A stretch of 64,000 nucleotides of DNA, from the NCBI GenBank assembly GCA_934045075.1, contig OW203722.1:24163379-24227378 (forward strand). The letters run 5' to 3'. The DNA is from Yponomeuta sedellus (lineage: Eukaryota > Arthropoda > Insecta > Lepidoptera > Yponomeutidae). The translations under genes and the position numbers were made by a program. The notes under the pieces were generated by a model, which was not told where the DNA came from, searched no databases, and worked only from the letters and a program-made list of their open reading frames with translations. This document shows positions 40,782 through 51,122 of the stretch, one piece after another; position 1 is the first letter of the stretch; each line of letters opens with the position of its first letter.

Positions 40782-41097
40782 GAGCGGCGGTAGCTCAGTG
40801 GGCAGTGTTTCGCCCACTCGGAATTCGGAAGTGGATTCGGAAGCGAGACACCCAGGTAAGATTCCCAGTGTTGCATGTACCAATGACTTTGTTTTCTAAG
40901 TTATGTACATTTGTGAAATCATAGTAGCAATACCGCTAAATGAAGGAACACACCGTGAGGAAACCTGAGTGTCTGCGGTATCCAAATACCTCAGCGCTTC
41001 AAATTGCCGATCAGCGGTGGGCACCCGTAGTAATTAAACCTATTCTCTCTCTGAGAGAAGGATTGTGACCTGTAGTGGGACGTCTATAGGCTACTAA
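40782..41097 (+). mobile_element. tRNA-derived SINE T1, long copy
   Basis: The head GAGCGGCGGTAGCTCAGTGG and the whole body through CTGAGAGAAGGATTGTGACC are present. The box B region is degraded (GGTAAGATTCCCAGTG). Confidence 0.72.
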
Positions 41098-41773
41098 AAA
41101 AAACATTCGGCCTTCGAATACTTTCAAGTTTATCTGAGAGGTTCCTTCAAAAGTTGTTGACCTGAAGTCCCAGAGCTATTCGAGAAGATACATATAGGCG
41201 GCGGGGGTCAAGAATACTTCGTCCTTTTGTACGTAAATACGTATAGGACTGTGTGCATTAGCGAGGGTCGCTTTTCTTCAGCTTTTTTCTTACCCCGACA
41301 AAGACGAGGGCCCCCGGCCACATCCGGTAGGGTTCGCAGCTCCGCGATTAAACGCATGTCATTTTGATTTATAGATGCAATTATTACACATCACCCGGAA
41401 CCCTGCGAGGTGATACCGCTGGTTATTTGTAACGTTTTATCCCGAAGGGACGATAGCGGTCGTGGATAAATTTAATTTATGCCCGCGTATTCGTGTCTTC
41501 GGCAAACAGCATTACCATATTAAATAGACAGCGTTTTGGTTTTGGCAGCTTAGTCAAATGTTTGCGATGCGTCTGATTAATTTACACTGCTGCGCATTCA
41601 TGAGGCTAATGGAAACGATGTACGCTTCTGCCTACACAAAACTAGAGCTTAGTTAATGTAATGTATTGACAAAGCTTTACGTTAAATGTGCAATTCTATA
41701 GGTAATTAATTACGTTACAAACCATACTTTGCTTTCCTACTCGGGTAAAAATAAGGGTTGATCAGCATTAGAC
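41098..41773. other. Non-coding, nothing recognised
   Basis: Unique sequence between a T1 SINE and the TATT element; no supported frame. Confidence 0.4.
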
Positions 41774-42138
41774 TATTAAGGACATTGTCCATTTTGGGCC
41801 AAACGTGGACAGAATGTAAGAGAAAAATCGAAATAACCCCTGATTATAATTAATTTCAAAACGAATATTTTTGCTTATCTCGTTGTATCAATCGACATTT
41901 TAAACAGTTACAAACTAATAAGAATTTTATCTCAAATCCAGTCTTTATTTTGTCAACCAGCCTTGATTTTTATTTAAGTGTTGCAATTTAAGGAACACAA
42001 ATTGCACAGAAAACAATTTGAACTTTCTAATGCATCGCGTTTTAGTATTATTTGGGTAAAAAATAATGCACACTAATGCAACGGCATTAGAATACTTGCT
42101 AGATATGTCGTATTCAATTAGTGGTGTGTTTGAATATT

Positions 42139-42300
42139 TAAAAACCTATTTAGAGGCTTAAAATTTCACCCATGCCGGGATTCGAACCCGCAACCTCTGG
42201 CTATCCGTGCCAGCGCTCTACCATTTGAGCCAATGGGCGACTCACGGCATCAGTGAAATTTCCAACCTCTTTACACTATTCTCTGTATTACGTACGTACT
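42139..42300 (-). mobile_element. SINE T2 with 10-bp TSD, inside a TIR element
   Basis: Flanked by TTTGAATATT at 42129-42138 and 42301-42310. The antisense tRNA part reads GCCGGGATTCGAACCCGCAA and ATTTGAGCCAATGGGC. It lies inside the 41778-42679 element and is therefore younger. Confidence 0.85.
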
Positions 42301-42419
42301 TTTGAATATTGTCATTGTCACCGGCTAAAAAAACAAAACGATTCATTCATTCAATGTTTTTGCTGTTTCTTTGCTTCTCGTGAATATTGTTTTTTTATTA
42401 CTACTTTGGTTTGTTAAAA

Positions 42420-42557
42420 ATGGATCCCGATTGTTCGTTTATTGATGACCCCGGCTCAACTACGGATTTCGTACCGGATTTACTTTGTGGTAGGCAAATA
42501 AAGCAAGCAAATCATAGGACACCTTGCAGCAAAAAACTCACAATGCACGTATATTGA
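42420..42557 (+). pseudogene. Possible remnant N-terminus of the element's protein
   Basis: A 45-codon frame, MDPDCSFIDDPGSTTDFVPD followed by LLCGRQ, starts within the 41778-42679 element. The acidic start is of the kind seen at transposase N-termini, but no family is recognised. It may be chance. Confidence 0.25.
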
Positions 42558-42683
42558 TACAAATTAATTACTGTAATAGGGTTCTTACTAACTCATACTA
42601 CAAAACCTACTACTTAGTTTTAATTCAATTGACTGTTCACGTTTGGCCAAATCGCCCATACAAAGTGGACAATGTCCTTTATT

Positions 42684-43719
42684 GTGTGAGGTCAATGTAG
42701 GTATCTTATTTCAGTGAATACGTATGAATCTGCCCAAGACTGAACATCTCCAGTCGGTACCCCGTTTTCGCAGCACACATGAAATAAAATACTTAATCAT
42801 AAGCTGCTGACAGATCTCGGAAAAAAGATGTGGGCCCAAATTCCTTAAAGTTCATCTAGTAATGTAAACGCGCGCTCGTCACTCAATATCGAAGGTCCAC
42901 TCCCGATCACCATCCGTCTTCGAACGAAAGGGTCCCAATGTAACATTGACGAACGATGCTCCCCCGATACGTAAGATGACACAATGTGATGACCCCGAAT
43001 CCATTCCACGAAGATACCCCCTTAATAGTTTTTTTCGGCCCACTATCCGTTACTCTCCATATTTTATCGGCCGCTTTTTATGAGGGTTTATATCGAAAAT
43101 GTGTCATGTTACGATTCGTTCCGCGGGTCTGTTATGTACTCGCTTGCGCCGCAAAGGATTGATGGTGCTTGTCCTTTATTTTGGGATTGACTTGACATAC
43201 CATTTTAAGTTAAAATATAAAATAATGCATGTCACAGATTGATACACAATATTCTAATATCCTTATTAGTTAATCATTAAGAACCTTTGAAAAATAGTGC
43301 TTAGCGTATAACCTCACTATTTTAAAATGAATGAATAGTTTTGAATGTAAATACAAGCGCGGTGGACAAAGCAATTACTCTGATCTGCGTTAAGTATAGC
43401 AAACTCGGTTAGGCAGGATAGTCTGTTTGTTTTGTGAGAAAACAATGTTGATCTAGGCACCGTTGCGCGGTCGGGTGCCGCTCACATTATCAGCCTAATG
43501 GACCTCTAGTTTGTCGGCGTTTCAATCAAGTTTACATTAATGACGTCATCTATCAAATGAAGTTGACAGTTGCGCGCAGCGCCGGTCTGCCGCCCGCTGA
43601 TTTGCTACCGAAAAAAATGGCGGATAAAAATGCACTTGCAACAGAACTGTTTGCAATGTCTTGTGTAAACAATAAGTTTACACAGTTCACATTGTTGCCT
43701 AATGGCCAGTTTCTGAATT
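42684..43719. other. Non-coding, nothing recognised
   Basis: Unique sequence. The stretch just before the T3 SINE (43700-43719) is one side of a diverged duplicate with 44780-44890. Confidence 0.4.
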
Positions 43720-44008
43720 GACAATTATAACATAACATAACATAACATAACATAACGTAACGCAACGTAACGTAACGTAACATAACGTAGCGTAACGTAA
43801 CGTAACATAACATAACATTACATACTGGCACATACATTGCTTCTGGCCCCACACTAGGATACCCTGCGTCGTGGGAACCAGAAATAACGACATCACAAAC
43901 ATGTAAATATCCAAGACCTGGGATTTTTTTTTGTTCCCAGCCGGGATTCGAACCCGGGACCTCTTGCATGGAAGGCAGACGCGCTACCGCTACGCCACAG
44001 AGGTCGTC
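43720..44008 (-). mobile_element. tRNA-derived SINE T3 with an expanded pentamer tail
   Basis: The tRNA head in antisense is GCCGGGATTCGAACCCGGGA to TACCGCTACGCCACAGAGGT (about 43936-44003). The body and a roughly 100-bp TAAC(A/G) tail follow to the left. A short AATT duplication flanks the insert. Confidence 0.8.
43727..43828 (-). repeat. About 100 bp of TAAC(A/G) pentamers
   Basis: Roughly 20 units of ATAAC, GTAAC and GCAAC. On the minus strand this is GTTAT/GTTAC, the usual short tail of T3 SINEs, grown here. Confidence 0.85.
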
Positions 44009-44133
44009 GAATTTCGCAAAGTAAATAGTAAACTGTAATGCTGTCTCCTCGAATTTCTGAGAAAAGAGCTTGCCAGAAAGTTACCTACTTAAGTATTTAC
44101 TTAGTGAAAATCACAAATCATGAAGCGAAGGGT

Positions 44134-44215
44134 GATCTATCAGGATCGTGGCAAGTGGCAGTCTCTGGTCTCTAACTACCCCTCCGGGATATAGGCGTGA
44201 GGTTATGTTATGTTT
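44134..44215 (+). mobile_element. LINE protein tail fragment
   Basis: Reads DRGKWQSLVSNYPSGI then stop, followed by GCGTGAGGTTATG. A related piece occurs at 56645-56720. This resembles the end of lepidopteran LINE polyproteins. Confidence 0.5.
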
Positions 44216-45077
44216 TACGAAAATCTCAATTCAGAATGCGGCCCATAATTCTGCAATAGTTGGGGACTGATACTTAACTGTATTTTGCTCTTATTTTATG
44301 TGGCCTTTTGGCGCTTTAACGCCTTGAGTAGACAGTCACACATAACATTTACATCAGTCTCCCAAAATTCCCTAGTACAGGTCAATAAATCAATTAAGTG
44401 CCAACAATGACCTGGCGAAGCAGTACAGCTGGCAACTCCAGATAGCACTTAAGTCTACGCCAACCGAACACGGCTCGATCCAGATTAGTAATTGCACATT
44501 GAGTCCGAATACAGCGTTTGTGCCGCTTTGGTAGCGATGGGCACTAATGGGTTAAGGGTCGAGAATACAGTCCACAGCACATCTACCTTTAGGTATTCTG
44601 TTCATCTGATATCGACATAGGTACTACCGGCAAAACAATCGTAGGGGCGTTTTATTTAATCTGTGGTTATGTAAAATCTCCACCATAGACTATCAGAATC
44701 AGTGGTTTTAGAGTGTTTAAGGAATCGTGTATTTATAAATATGATCATACGACCATATGTGTAGGTTGATCAACTGCTAAGAGCCAGTTTCTAAATTGAG
44801 AATTTCTAAGTACCTAAATAGTTAACTGTAGTGCTGTCTCTTCGAATTTCTCAGAAAAGAGCGTGACAGAGCGTTACCTATGTAATTACTTAAATTTTCA
44901 ATTCAGACACCCGGCTCTTTGGGTACACAACTCGAGGGACTGATGAGACTTAAAAATTAAAGTCGGTCGACTAAAATGAGTAGTTTTTTATGAGGTTACG
45001 AATATATCACAAGAGTTTACTAGATCAAAGTAATTTTCAATGAAATTTGTACGAAGTTTTCCTTTAGTTTTAGATGA
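44216..45077. other. Mostly unique sequence with a diverged duplicate
   Basis: 44780-44890 (GCCAGTTTCTAAATTGAG, CTGTCTCTTCGAATTTCTCA) matches 43700-43720 joined to 44010-44110, showing the site before a T3 SINE entered the other copy. Otherwise nothing was seen. Confidence 0.5.
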
Positions 45078-45276
45078 CCTCTGTGGCGTAGCGGTAGCGC
45101 GTCTACCTACCATGCAAGAGGTCCCGAGTTCGAATCCCGGCTGGGGGAAAAAAGCCCAGGTTTTGGATGTTTACATGTTTGTGATGTCGTTGTTTCTGGT
45201 TCCCACGACACAGGGTATCCTAGTGTGGGACCAGAAGCAATGTTTGTGCCTGTATGGAAATGTTATGTTATGTTAA
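45078..45276 (+). mobile_element. tRNA-derived SINE T3, complete
   Basis: GACCTCTGTGGCGTAGCGGT (box A) and CGAGTTCGAATCCCGGCTGG (box B), then the body to CCTGTATGGAAATGTTATG. The tRNA-like head resembles a Gly-type tRNA. Confidence 0.8.
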
Positions 45277-45442
45277 ATCGGTTGAATATTACTCGTTAAC
45301 TTGTAAAGCCGTTTAGCTAATTTCTTTTAACTTCGTTATATGTGCTACTGTCCTGATTTTTTCTTGTCTCTGCAAAAATAATTTAGCTGGAAGAGTGAGG
45401 AGGGATACCAGTTAAAACTGTATTTACATAAGTGTGAAGATA

Positions 45443-45867
45443 TTTGTTTGTTTGTTTGTTTGTTTGTTTGTTTGTTTGTTTGTTTGTTTGTTTGTTTGTT
45501 TGTTTGTTTGTTTGTTTGTTTGTTTGTTTGTTTGTTTGTTTGTTTGTTTGTTTGTTTGTTTGTTTGTTTGTTTGTTTGTTTGTTTGTTTGTTTGTTTGTT
45601 TGTTTGTTTGTTGTTTGTTTGTTTGTTTGTTTGTTTGTTTGTTTGTTTGTTTGTTTGTTTGTTTGTTTGTTTGTTTGTTTGTTTGTTTGTTTGTTTGTTT
45701 GTTTGTTTGTTTGTTTGTTTGTTTGTTTGTTTGTTTGTTTGTTTGTTTGTTTGTTTGTTTGTTTGTTTGTTTGTTTGTTTGTTTGTTTGTTTGTTTGTTT
45801 GTTTGTTTGTTTGTTTGTTTGTTTGTTTGTTTGTTTGTTTGTTTGTTTGTTTGTTTGTTTGTTTGTT
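45443..45867 (+). repeat. 425-bp (TTTG)n microsatellite
   Basis: About 106 tetramer units, perfect except for one three-base unit (TTG) at about 45611-45613. It adjoins the 3' end of an antisense LINE fragment, so it can be read as that LINE's (AAAC)n tail. Long open frames across it are artefacts. Confidence 0.97.
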
Positions 45868-45985
45868 ACGCTTTATTGCACAAAAATTAAGAAACAGAAA
45901 AATTACTTAAATAACAGGTAAGTGTTGATGTACAAAGGCGGACTTATTTCAAAAGAAATTTCTTCCAGCCAGCCTAAGAAAGATT
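45868..45985 (-). mobile_element. LINE 3' UTR fragment adjoining the (TTTG)n tract
   Basis: In antisense it reads GGCTGGCTGGAAGAAATTTC, then GTCCGCC, then GCAATAAAGCGTAAC, matching the LINE 3' UTR at 3450-3570. Its 3' tail, on the minus strand, continues as (AAAC)n, which is the long microsatellite at 45443-45867. Confidence 0.65.
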
Positions 45986-46678
45986 CTGACCAAAAAACAG
46001 AGAGCGGGAGATGGCAAATATAGCTAAACAAGAAAAATTAAATCTAAAATCACCTATTTCAAGTTAATAGATAAAATTGTTACTATAGCTATCAATAGAT
46101 AGGTACTTACTAATATACACACACATAATTATAACTACTTAAATAGTATATAAAATACATATCCATATCCATATTGTGACTCGATAAAATTACCTAAAGA
46201 CTTTATAAGGATTATCTACTTATAATCTTATAAAAAAAATATTAGATACCTAAGCTATTTATATTTAAATCGGCTGATGCAAAAAGGCAGACCAAGAATT
46301 TCCAGTACCATTTTTGGCTAGCGTAAAAACCCGAATTAAATTCAAGCGGCTCATTTGAAAGCCTGCCTATTCGGGGTATAATCTAGCGCCTAAACAAAAG
46401 GTGTGAGTTACGATTTCCACGGCGCGGATTAAAATGGATTTTTTTTATGAAAAATGGGCTATAACTGAGAGGGCGCCCGGCCCGCTCGAGGAATTTCATT
46501 TGAGAAATTTTCTTTGACCGACGCGCTGTTATTGAGTCGAAAGATTTCATGCCGGGCCGCTTCGAGTGAATTCTGTATGCTAAGCAATTTCGCCTCCCAC
46601 CGACACTTTGAATATGATAAGTGAGGCGGGTTTTTCGTCTGCTCTGAACAGCTACTCGTGAAAAGATCGCAGCTGATC
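45986..46678. other. Non-coding, nothing recognised
   Basis: A/T-rich unique sequence; no supported frame or repeat. Confidence 0.4.
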
Positions 46679-46932
46679 AGGCCTTAGAGTCTAATACTTA
46701 CATCGTTTTTTAAAAGAATGAAATAATCACAACAATGTTTGATATTTGCCTTATTTGGGTAGTCTACAAAGCAATAGCAGTATATACAATGTCATTCCAG
46801 GGGTATAACCCGCGCAAATTAAATAGGCATCTCTCGTGAAGATCGGATCGCGAGAGGCGCCGAGTTAAGTAGCATGGGTTATATCAATGCAATGCGATTG
46901 GTTACTAGACTACCGATAGTGTGAATGAAACG
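46679..46932 (+). repeat. Dispersed repeat Y, copy 1
   Basis: Shares about 250 bp with 50779-51030: GCCTTAGAGTCTAATACTTA, GTCTACAAAGCAATAGCAGT, GCGCAAATTAAATAGGCATC and CTACCGATA-TGTGAATGAAACG. No coding potential or known class was recognised. Confidence 0.7.
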
Positions 46933-47010
46933 CCCATTATCGGATTAATATGACTCTGTTCAACAAAGATGTAAAGAGACTCATCCCCCAGGAATCTAGA
47001 GGCATATTTA

Positions 47011-47220
47011 GACGACCTCTGTGGCGCAGCGGTAGAGCATCTGCCTGCCATGCGAGAAGAGAGGTCCCGGGGTCGATCCCCGGCTGGGGATAAAAAAGCC
47101 CCAGGTCTTGGTTGTTTACATGTTTGTGATTTCGTTGTTTCTGGTTCCCACGACACAGGACATCCTAGTGTGTGCCAGAAGCAATGTATGTATGTAAATG
47201 GTATGTTATATATATGGACA
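47011..47220 (+). mobile_element. tRNA-derived SINE T3
   Basis: GACCTCTGTGGCGCAGCGGT, then GGGGTCGATCCCCGGCTGGG, and a body ending CAGAAGCAATGTATGTATG. There is a small insertion (GAGAA) in the variable region. Confidence 0.78.
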
Positions 47221-47319
47221 AACGGCACGCCCTGGCCTAGATCGTCGCTTCCAAGACTCAGAAGTCGGGACGAGCGAGCCTGATGAGTAGAATATAGGTG
47301 AAAATGCATACAGCTCTAA

Positions 47320-47405
47320 GCGATAAGACCGCCAATTGTATATAATTACTTAGATTTAAGAAATCATTGTTGTAAATCCTGTTTTCTCTATTATCTATCT
47401 ATCTA
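47320..47405 (+). mobile_element. LINE 3' UTR fragment with (ATCT)n tail
   Basis: Contains GCGATAAGACCGCCAATTG and TGTAAATCCTG, then ATCTATCTATC. It is a short 5'-truncated copy of the same type. Confidence 0.55.
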
Positions 47406-48324
47406 CAGCCATGAATTTGATGATTACTAATGAAACATTATTAAGCAATAATGAAATGAAAATAAAATGAAAAGGTTTTATCCAAAGTAGCGCAGAATGA
47501 ACGTTACAATTCAAACTAGGTGTCCATTTCAAAATTTAGATCATTTTGGAGAAAAAATGGACAAAAAAACTCCAACGTTAGTCATTTCAAAGTCCTTACT
47601 TAATAGAGTTTACATAATTATTTTAAAACACTCATGCATTGTACTGGCTTTAATGCCAGACCTTATTGTCACCTAAATAATCCTTTATGCTATAGTAGCC
47701 TATTATTATTTTGAAGAACTTAAAGTTACTATTTAATTTAAGACTCTGTCCAGACACTATGCTGAGATTTAGGACGAAATAAAAGAAGAAAAAGTGGCAC
47801 GGAGACTAGGCCGCTTGCCGTTTTAAAAACTCACTCACGCACCGCGCTGGCGACGTGGAAACGACCACCGAGCGTAGCTCCACCCATAAACCAGATTAAT
47901 CCTATAGAAATGTGGACGCAAATGAATTCAGAAGACTGAAAAGACTGGGTGAGCGTCGACACAGGTATTCCATCAGACCCACCTTGGCGCCTCCGCGTTT
48001 TTATGTTTTCATAAATTTCCTGCGAGATCTATATCTTATTTTCGCGCCCGCACGTCGTAAACGGGGATTTTTTTTCCCTCGCCTGCACTCGGCACTTCGC
48101 CTCGGCGCCCCTCTCAGCGCGTTTATTTATTCGGCTCGCCCCCCGCGGGATTCGCCACTTGAACCGCTCGATACATTTTTCACTTGAATAATGTTATCAC
48201 ATTCGCTATTTGCGAGCTTTGGAATATCTCGTGCTGCGTTCACAAGGTGGCCCGACGCGCCACCACTCTTGTCACCCGAGGCGGGGCAACCTGGTTTATG
48301 TTGGCGAGCTTACTAGCCTAATTC
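47406..48324. other. Non-coding, nothing recognised
   Basis: Unique sequence with a GC-richer patch at about 47820-48180. A 91-codon frame there is Arg/Pro-rich and unlike any family I know. Confidence 0.4.
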
Positions 48325-48640
48325 TTTTGGTAAGGTTAGTTCAACTTAAACGTCGTAATTCGAATTACTAATCAGCCTGCATGCCTGGTCTTAGTTCGAG
48401 GCACGAGATTCTAAAGACACGGGTATGAACTTCATCTTCGTCATGAAGGCAGATTGGCGATTGGCAGATTGAAGAATTAGGCTACTACAGACGCACGTTC
48501 ATTGTAGTAGTTTAATTCTTTAGATAAGTTTAGTTCAACTTAGACATCGCAAATTAAACTACTAATCGGCCTGTAACCCTGGCCCTAGTTCGAGGCCCGA
48601 GATTTTATAGATACAGGTATGGCTATCAAAGAAATTCATC
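48325..48640 (+). repeat. Local tandem duplication, period about 190 bp
   Basis: Unit 1 (48325-48447) and unit 2 (48517-48640) share GTTAGTTCAACTTA, ACTAATC-GCCTG, TAGTTCGAGGC-CGAGATT and ACAGGTATG or ACGGGTATG. They are clearly diverged. Confidence 0.6.
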
Positions 48641-48721
48641 CGTATCCAAGGCTAATTGGCAATGTAGAGCGCCATGTTGAAGAAATCAAAACCTATATAA
48701 AAAAACAATAACGCTTTGATT

Positions 48722-48930
48722 TTAGTCTTTTTAATGCACTAAACCGTGCTAAGGACAATTTTAAAAACCTATTTAGAGGCTAAAAATCCCACCCATGCCG
48801 GGATTCGAGCCCGCAACGTCAGGCTAACCGTGCCAGCGCTCTCCCAACTGAGCTAATGAGCGACTCACCGGCATCAGCGAAATTTCGAACCTCTTTACAA
48901 TACTCTCTGGATAACGTACAGGCAGCGACA
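48722..48930 (-). mobile_element. SINE T2
   Basis: Antisense order: end module TGCACTAAACCGTGCTAAGG, AAACCTATTTAGAGGC, tRNA part CCGGGATTCGAGCCCGC with CCCAACTGAGCTAATGAGC, then leader AACGTACAGGCAGCGACATC. All modules are present. Confidence 0.72.
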
Positions 48931-49467
48931 TCTGGCTCTGGATTTGTTTCTTTTCATAGTAGCTCAAAAGTGCGTTGAGCTCTAAAGCCTGTCCTACATT
49001 TGCTAAATGCTTGAGGTCTGTGGCCAACATTTTACTGCTAAGTGCATGTCCTGATACAACACGGGCAGTACAGAAAGTGTCCTGAGATAGGTCACAGGGG
49101 TGTCTTCATACAAAGAGCGAGCATAGCGATCGTGTCATCAACAACCCACCTTTTCCCCTATATACCATTTCTTACCATACCTCGCCACCATCATCTACAG
49201 AATCTTAATCAGGCTGATGGTCTGCCCCCTGATCGCCGTCCTGTTCTCGGCCTCTGCGCCATTCCGTATCGCTCTATTCATATTTTTATTTAGCATTTTT
49301 CATTTATATTTCCATCGCTCGTTTCGCGTTGTATTAGGACAGGCCCTAAGCCCGCCAACTGTTTTACGAGTCGGCCGCGGTTTACGTGCTAAGTATTTTT
49401 ATTTGCAAAGAGGCGAGATAACGCTGAAGGTGGTCGCGGATTACAGGGCCCGTAACACAGTGACTTG

Positions 49468-49590
49468 ACGACCTCTGTGGCGCAGGGGTAGCGCGTCTGC
49501 CTACCATGCAAGAGGTCACGGGTTCAAATCCCGGCTGGGAAAAAAAAGCCCACGTCTTGGATGTTTACATCTTTGTTAGGTTATGTTAAT
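49468..49590 (+). mobile_element. tRNA-derived SINE T3, 5' half
   Basis: GACCTCTGTGGCGCAGGGGT, CACGGGTTCAAATCCCGGCT, then TTGGATGTTTACATCTTTGT and a direct jump to the tail (TTAGGTTATGTTA). Confidence 0.74.
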
Positions 49591-49784
49591 TTCTAGGCTT
49601 TCTCTCGGCTCCTGTCAGGTTCCCGAGCTAAATTTCGCGCTGAAATAAATATATATCTTTGCTTTGAATTTCGTCAGTTGCCGTGACATGCCGTGACCTT
49701 TCGTTTTCCTTCCTTTTTTTGGGAATGCTATGTTTTAGTAATATTTTTTAAGTTTGTTTTGTTCGCGGCGTGTTTACTGTTCCC

Positions 49785-49848
49785 CGAACCCGTGACCTCC
49801 GGCATGGCACTCAGATGGGATACCACTAGACCAACGAGGCAGTAAAAT
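49785..49848 (-). mobile_element. tRNA-like fragment of another SINE family
   Basis: On the minus strand CCTCGTTGGTCTAGTGGTAT looks like box A of a Glu/Asp-type tRNA, and GAGGTCACGGGTTCGGGGAA is near box B. No matching body was recognised. Confidence 0.45.
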
Positions 49849-50188
49849 ATACTGCAAGCCCGCTCTGCCACTACGTTACGCGCACCAAATACTGAACGAT
49901 TCCAATCATCAAACTGTCAAATTACTACCTGGAATATTTTGATCATTCGCATTAGTACCATTAGCTTGTTCCATGATGGAACTAATGCAAATTTATTTTC
50001 ACATTCTTGATTTTCATTTGAACCGCTCGAGTGCGCATAGTTAAGCCACTGATCGCCAATACGCGCTGGAGACACGTGGTGATTAAGCTCTCTCACTCTC
50101 AGAGAAGACCGCTGCCAAGCATGTGCTATAAGGTTCATGCAGGTAAGCGAGTGGGTTCCGTTGGCACCCCTTCTGTGTGGAGGAACCC

Positions 50189-50487
50189 AAGTTTTTTAGC
50201 CTCTTAATAGGTTTTTACGATAGTAGTAGTGATAGTTAGTTAGACCTGAGATTTCCGCACTTAGCCTCATAGTTGGGCCATTGTACGTAGCAAGCGCTGA
50301 GGTACGCTAACACCTCAGACACTAGGGTTCCCTTACGATGTTTTCCTTCACCGTCAGCGAGTAGTATTGCTACTGTAATTTTACAAATGTACATAACTAA
50401 GAAAACAAAGTCATTGGTACATGCCAGGGTTCGAACCCACGACCTCCCGATTGAGAAGCCGGCGTTCTACACCGCTCCGCTACCACC
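50189..50487 (-). mobile_element. Composite insert: T1 SINE plus T2 end piece inside one 11-bp TSD
   Basis: TGGAGGAACCC occurs at 50178-50188 and 50488-50498. Between them lie a T2 end module (TTTTTTAGCCTCTTAATAGG) and a complete antisense T1 SINE with its tRNA head at the right (GGGTTCGAACCCACGACCTC). A single TSD around both suggests insertion as one unit. Confidence 0.7.
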
Positions 50488-50778
50488 TGGAGGAACCCTA
50501 AAAATGAGCCTCTGGGCAGCACCACCCGCGGCTAAGCCTATTTACTTCAGCAAATAAATCATATTGACCGCTAATGCAGGCACGGTGGGCGAAGCAGCGC
50601 CATAGACTCCATTCATTGAGGGATTTGTCACAGCCGAGCCACGAGAGAATCTATTTGCACTGACAACCGCGCAATGAATGTTACAGAAGGGCGTTCTACT
50701 TTGTACACACCCGCATCCAGTGATAGTTTTTTTTAATTCAAAGCTCACATCACTGAAATTAAGGTTACGGTTACGACC

Positions 50779-51030
50779 AGGCCTTAGAGTCTAATACTTA
50801 TATAGTTTTTCAATAAAATGATATAACCACGACAATGGTTGTTATTTGCCTCATTTTAGTAGTCTACAAAGCAATAGCAGTACAAAGTCATTCCAGGGGT
50901 ATGACCTGCGCAAATTAAATAGGCATCTCTCACGAAGCAGATCGAATCGCACGAGACGAAGTTAAGTAGCACGGGTTATACCATTGCAATGAGATTGGTT
51001 ACTATACTACCGATACTGTGAATGAAACGA
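50779..51030 (+). repeat. Dispersed repeat Y, copy 2
   Basis: Direct-orientation copy of 46679-46932 with about 80-85% identity judged by eye and several small indels. Confidence 0.7.
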
Positions 51031-51054
51031 CAATAACGTGAAGCTTGGAAAAGC

Positions 51055-51122
51055 ACGAGGGAGGCCCCTCTTTAGAGGCCCCTATGTCCTGCAGTGGCGT
51101 CAAATAGCTGATGATGACGATG
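51055..51122 (+). mobile_element. LINE tail fragment with GATGAT-type end
   Basis: GAGGCCCCTATGTCCTGCAG then TGATGATGACGATGAC. This is the usual LINE ending (Y-V-L-Q-W followed by a short GAT-rich tail). Confidence 0.45.

Larger units (their letters stand above)
41778..42679. mobile_element. 902-bp TIR element of unknown family, TATT duplication
   Basis: Ends AAGGACATTGTCCA...GGCCAAACGTGGACAG (left) and, reversed, AAGGACATTGTCCA...GGCCAAACGTGAACAG (right). The left TIR lacks about 12 bases found in the right one. TATT flanks both sides (41774-41777 and 42680-42683). It is invaded by a T2 SINE and has a short open frame at 42420. Confidence 0.72.

Noticed and set aside
43553..43969. Minus-strand frames rich in CYVTLRY-type repeats
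   Set aside because: Produced by the pentamer tail and body of a T3 SINE.
45078..45150. Possible tRNA-Gly gene
   Set aside because: Good boxes A and B, but it continues directly into the T3 SINE body shared by six other copies.
45434..45921. Three long overlapping open frames coding repeated Leu-Phe-Val-Cys
   Set aside because: They are the three phases of the (TTTG)n microsatellite, which contains no stop codon; not genes.
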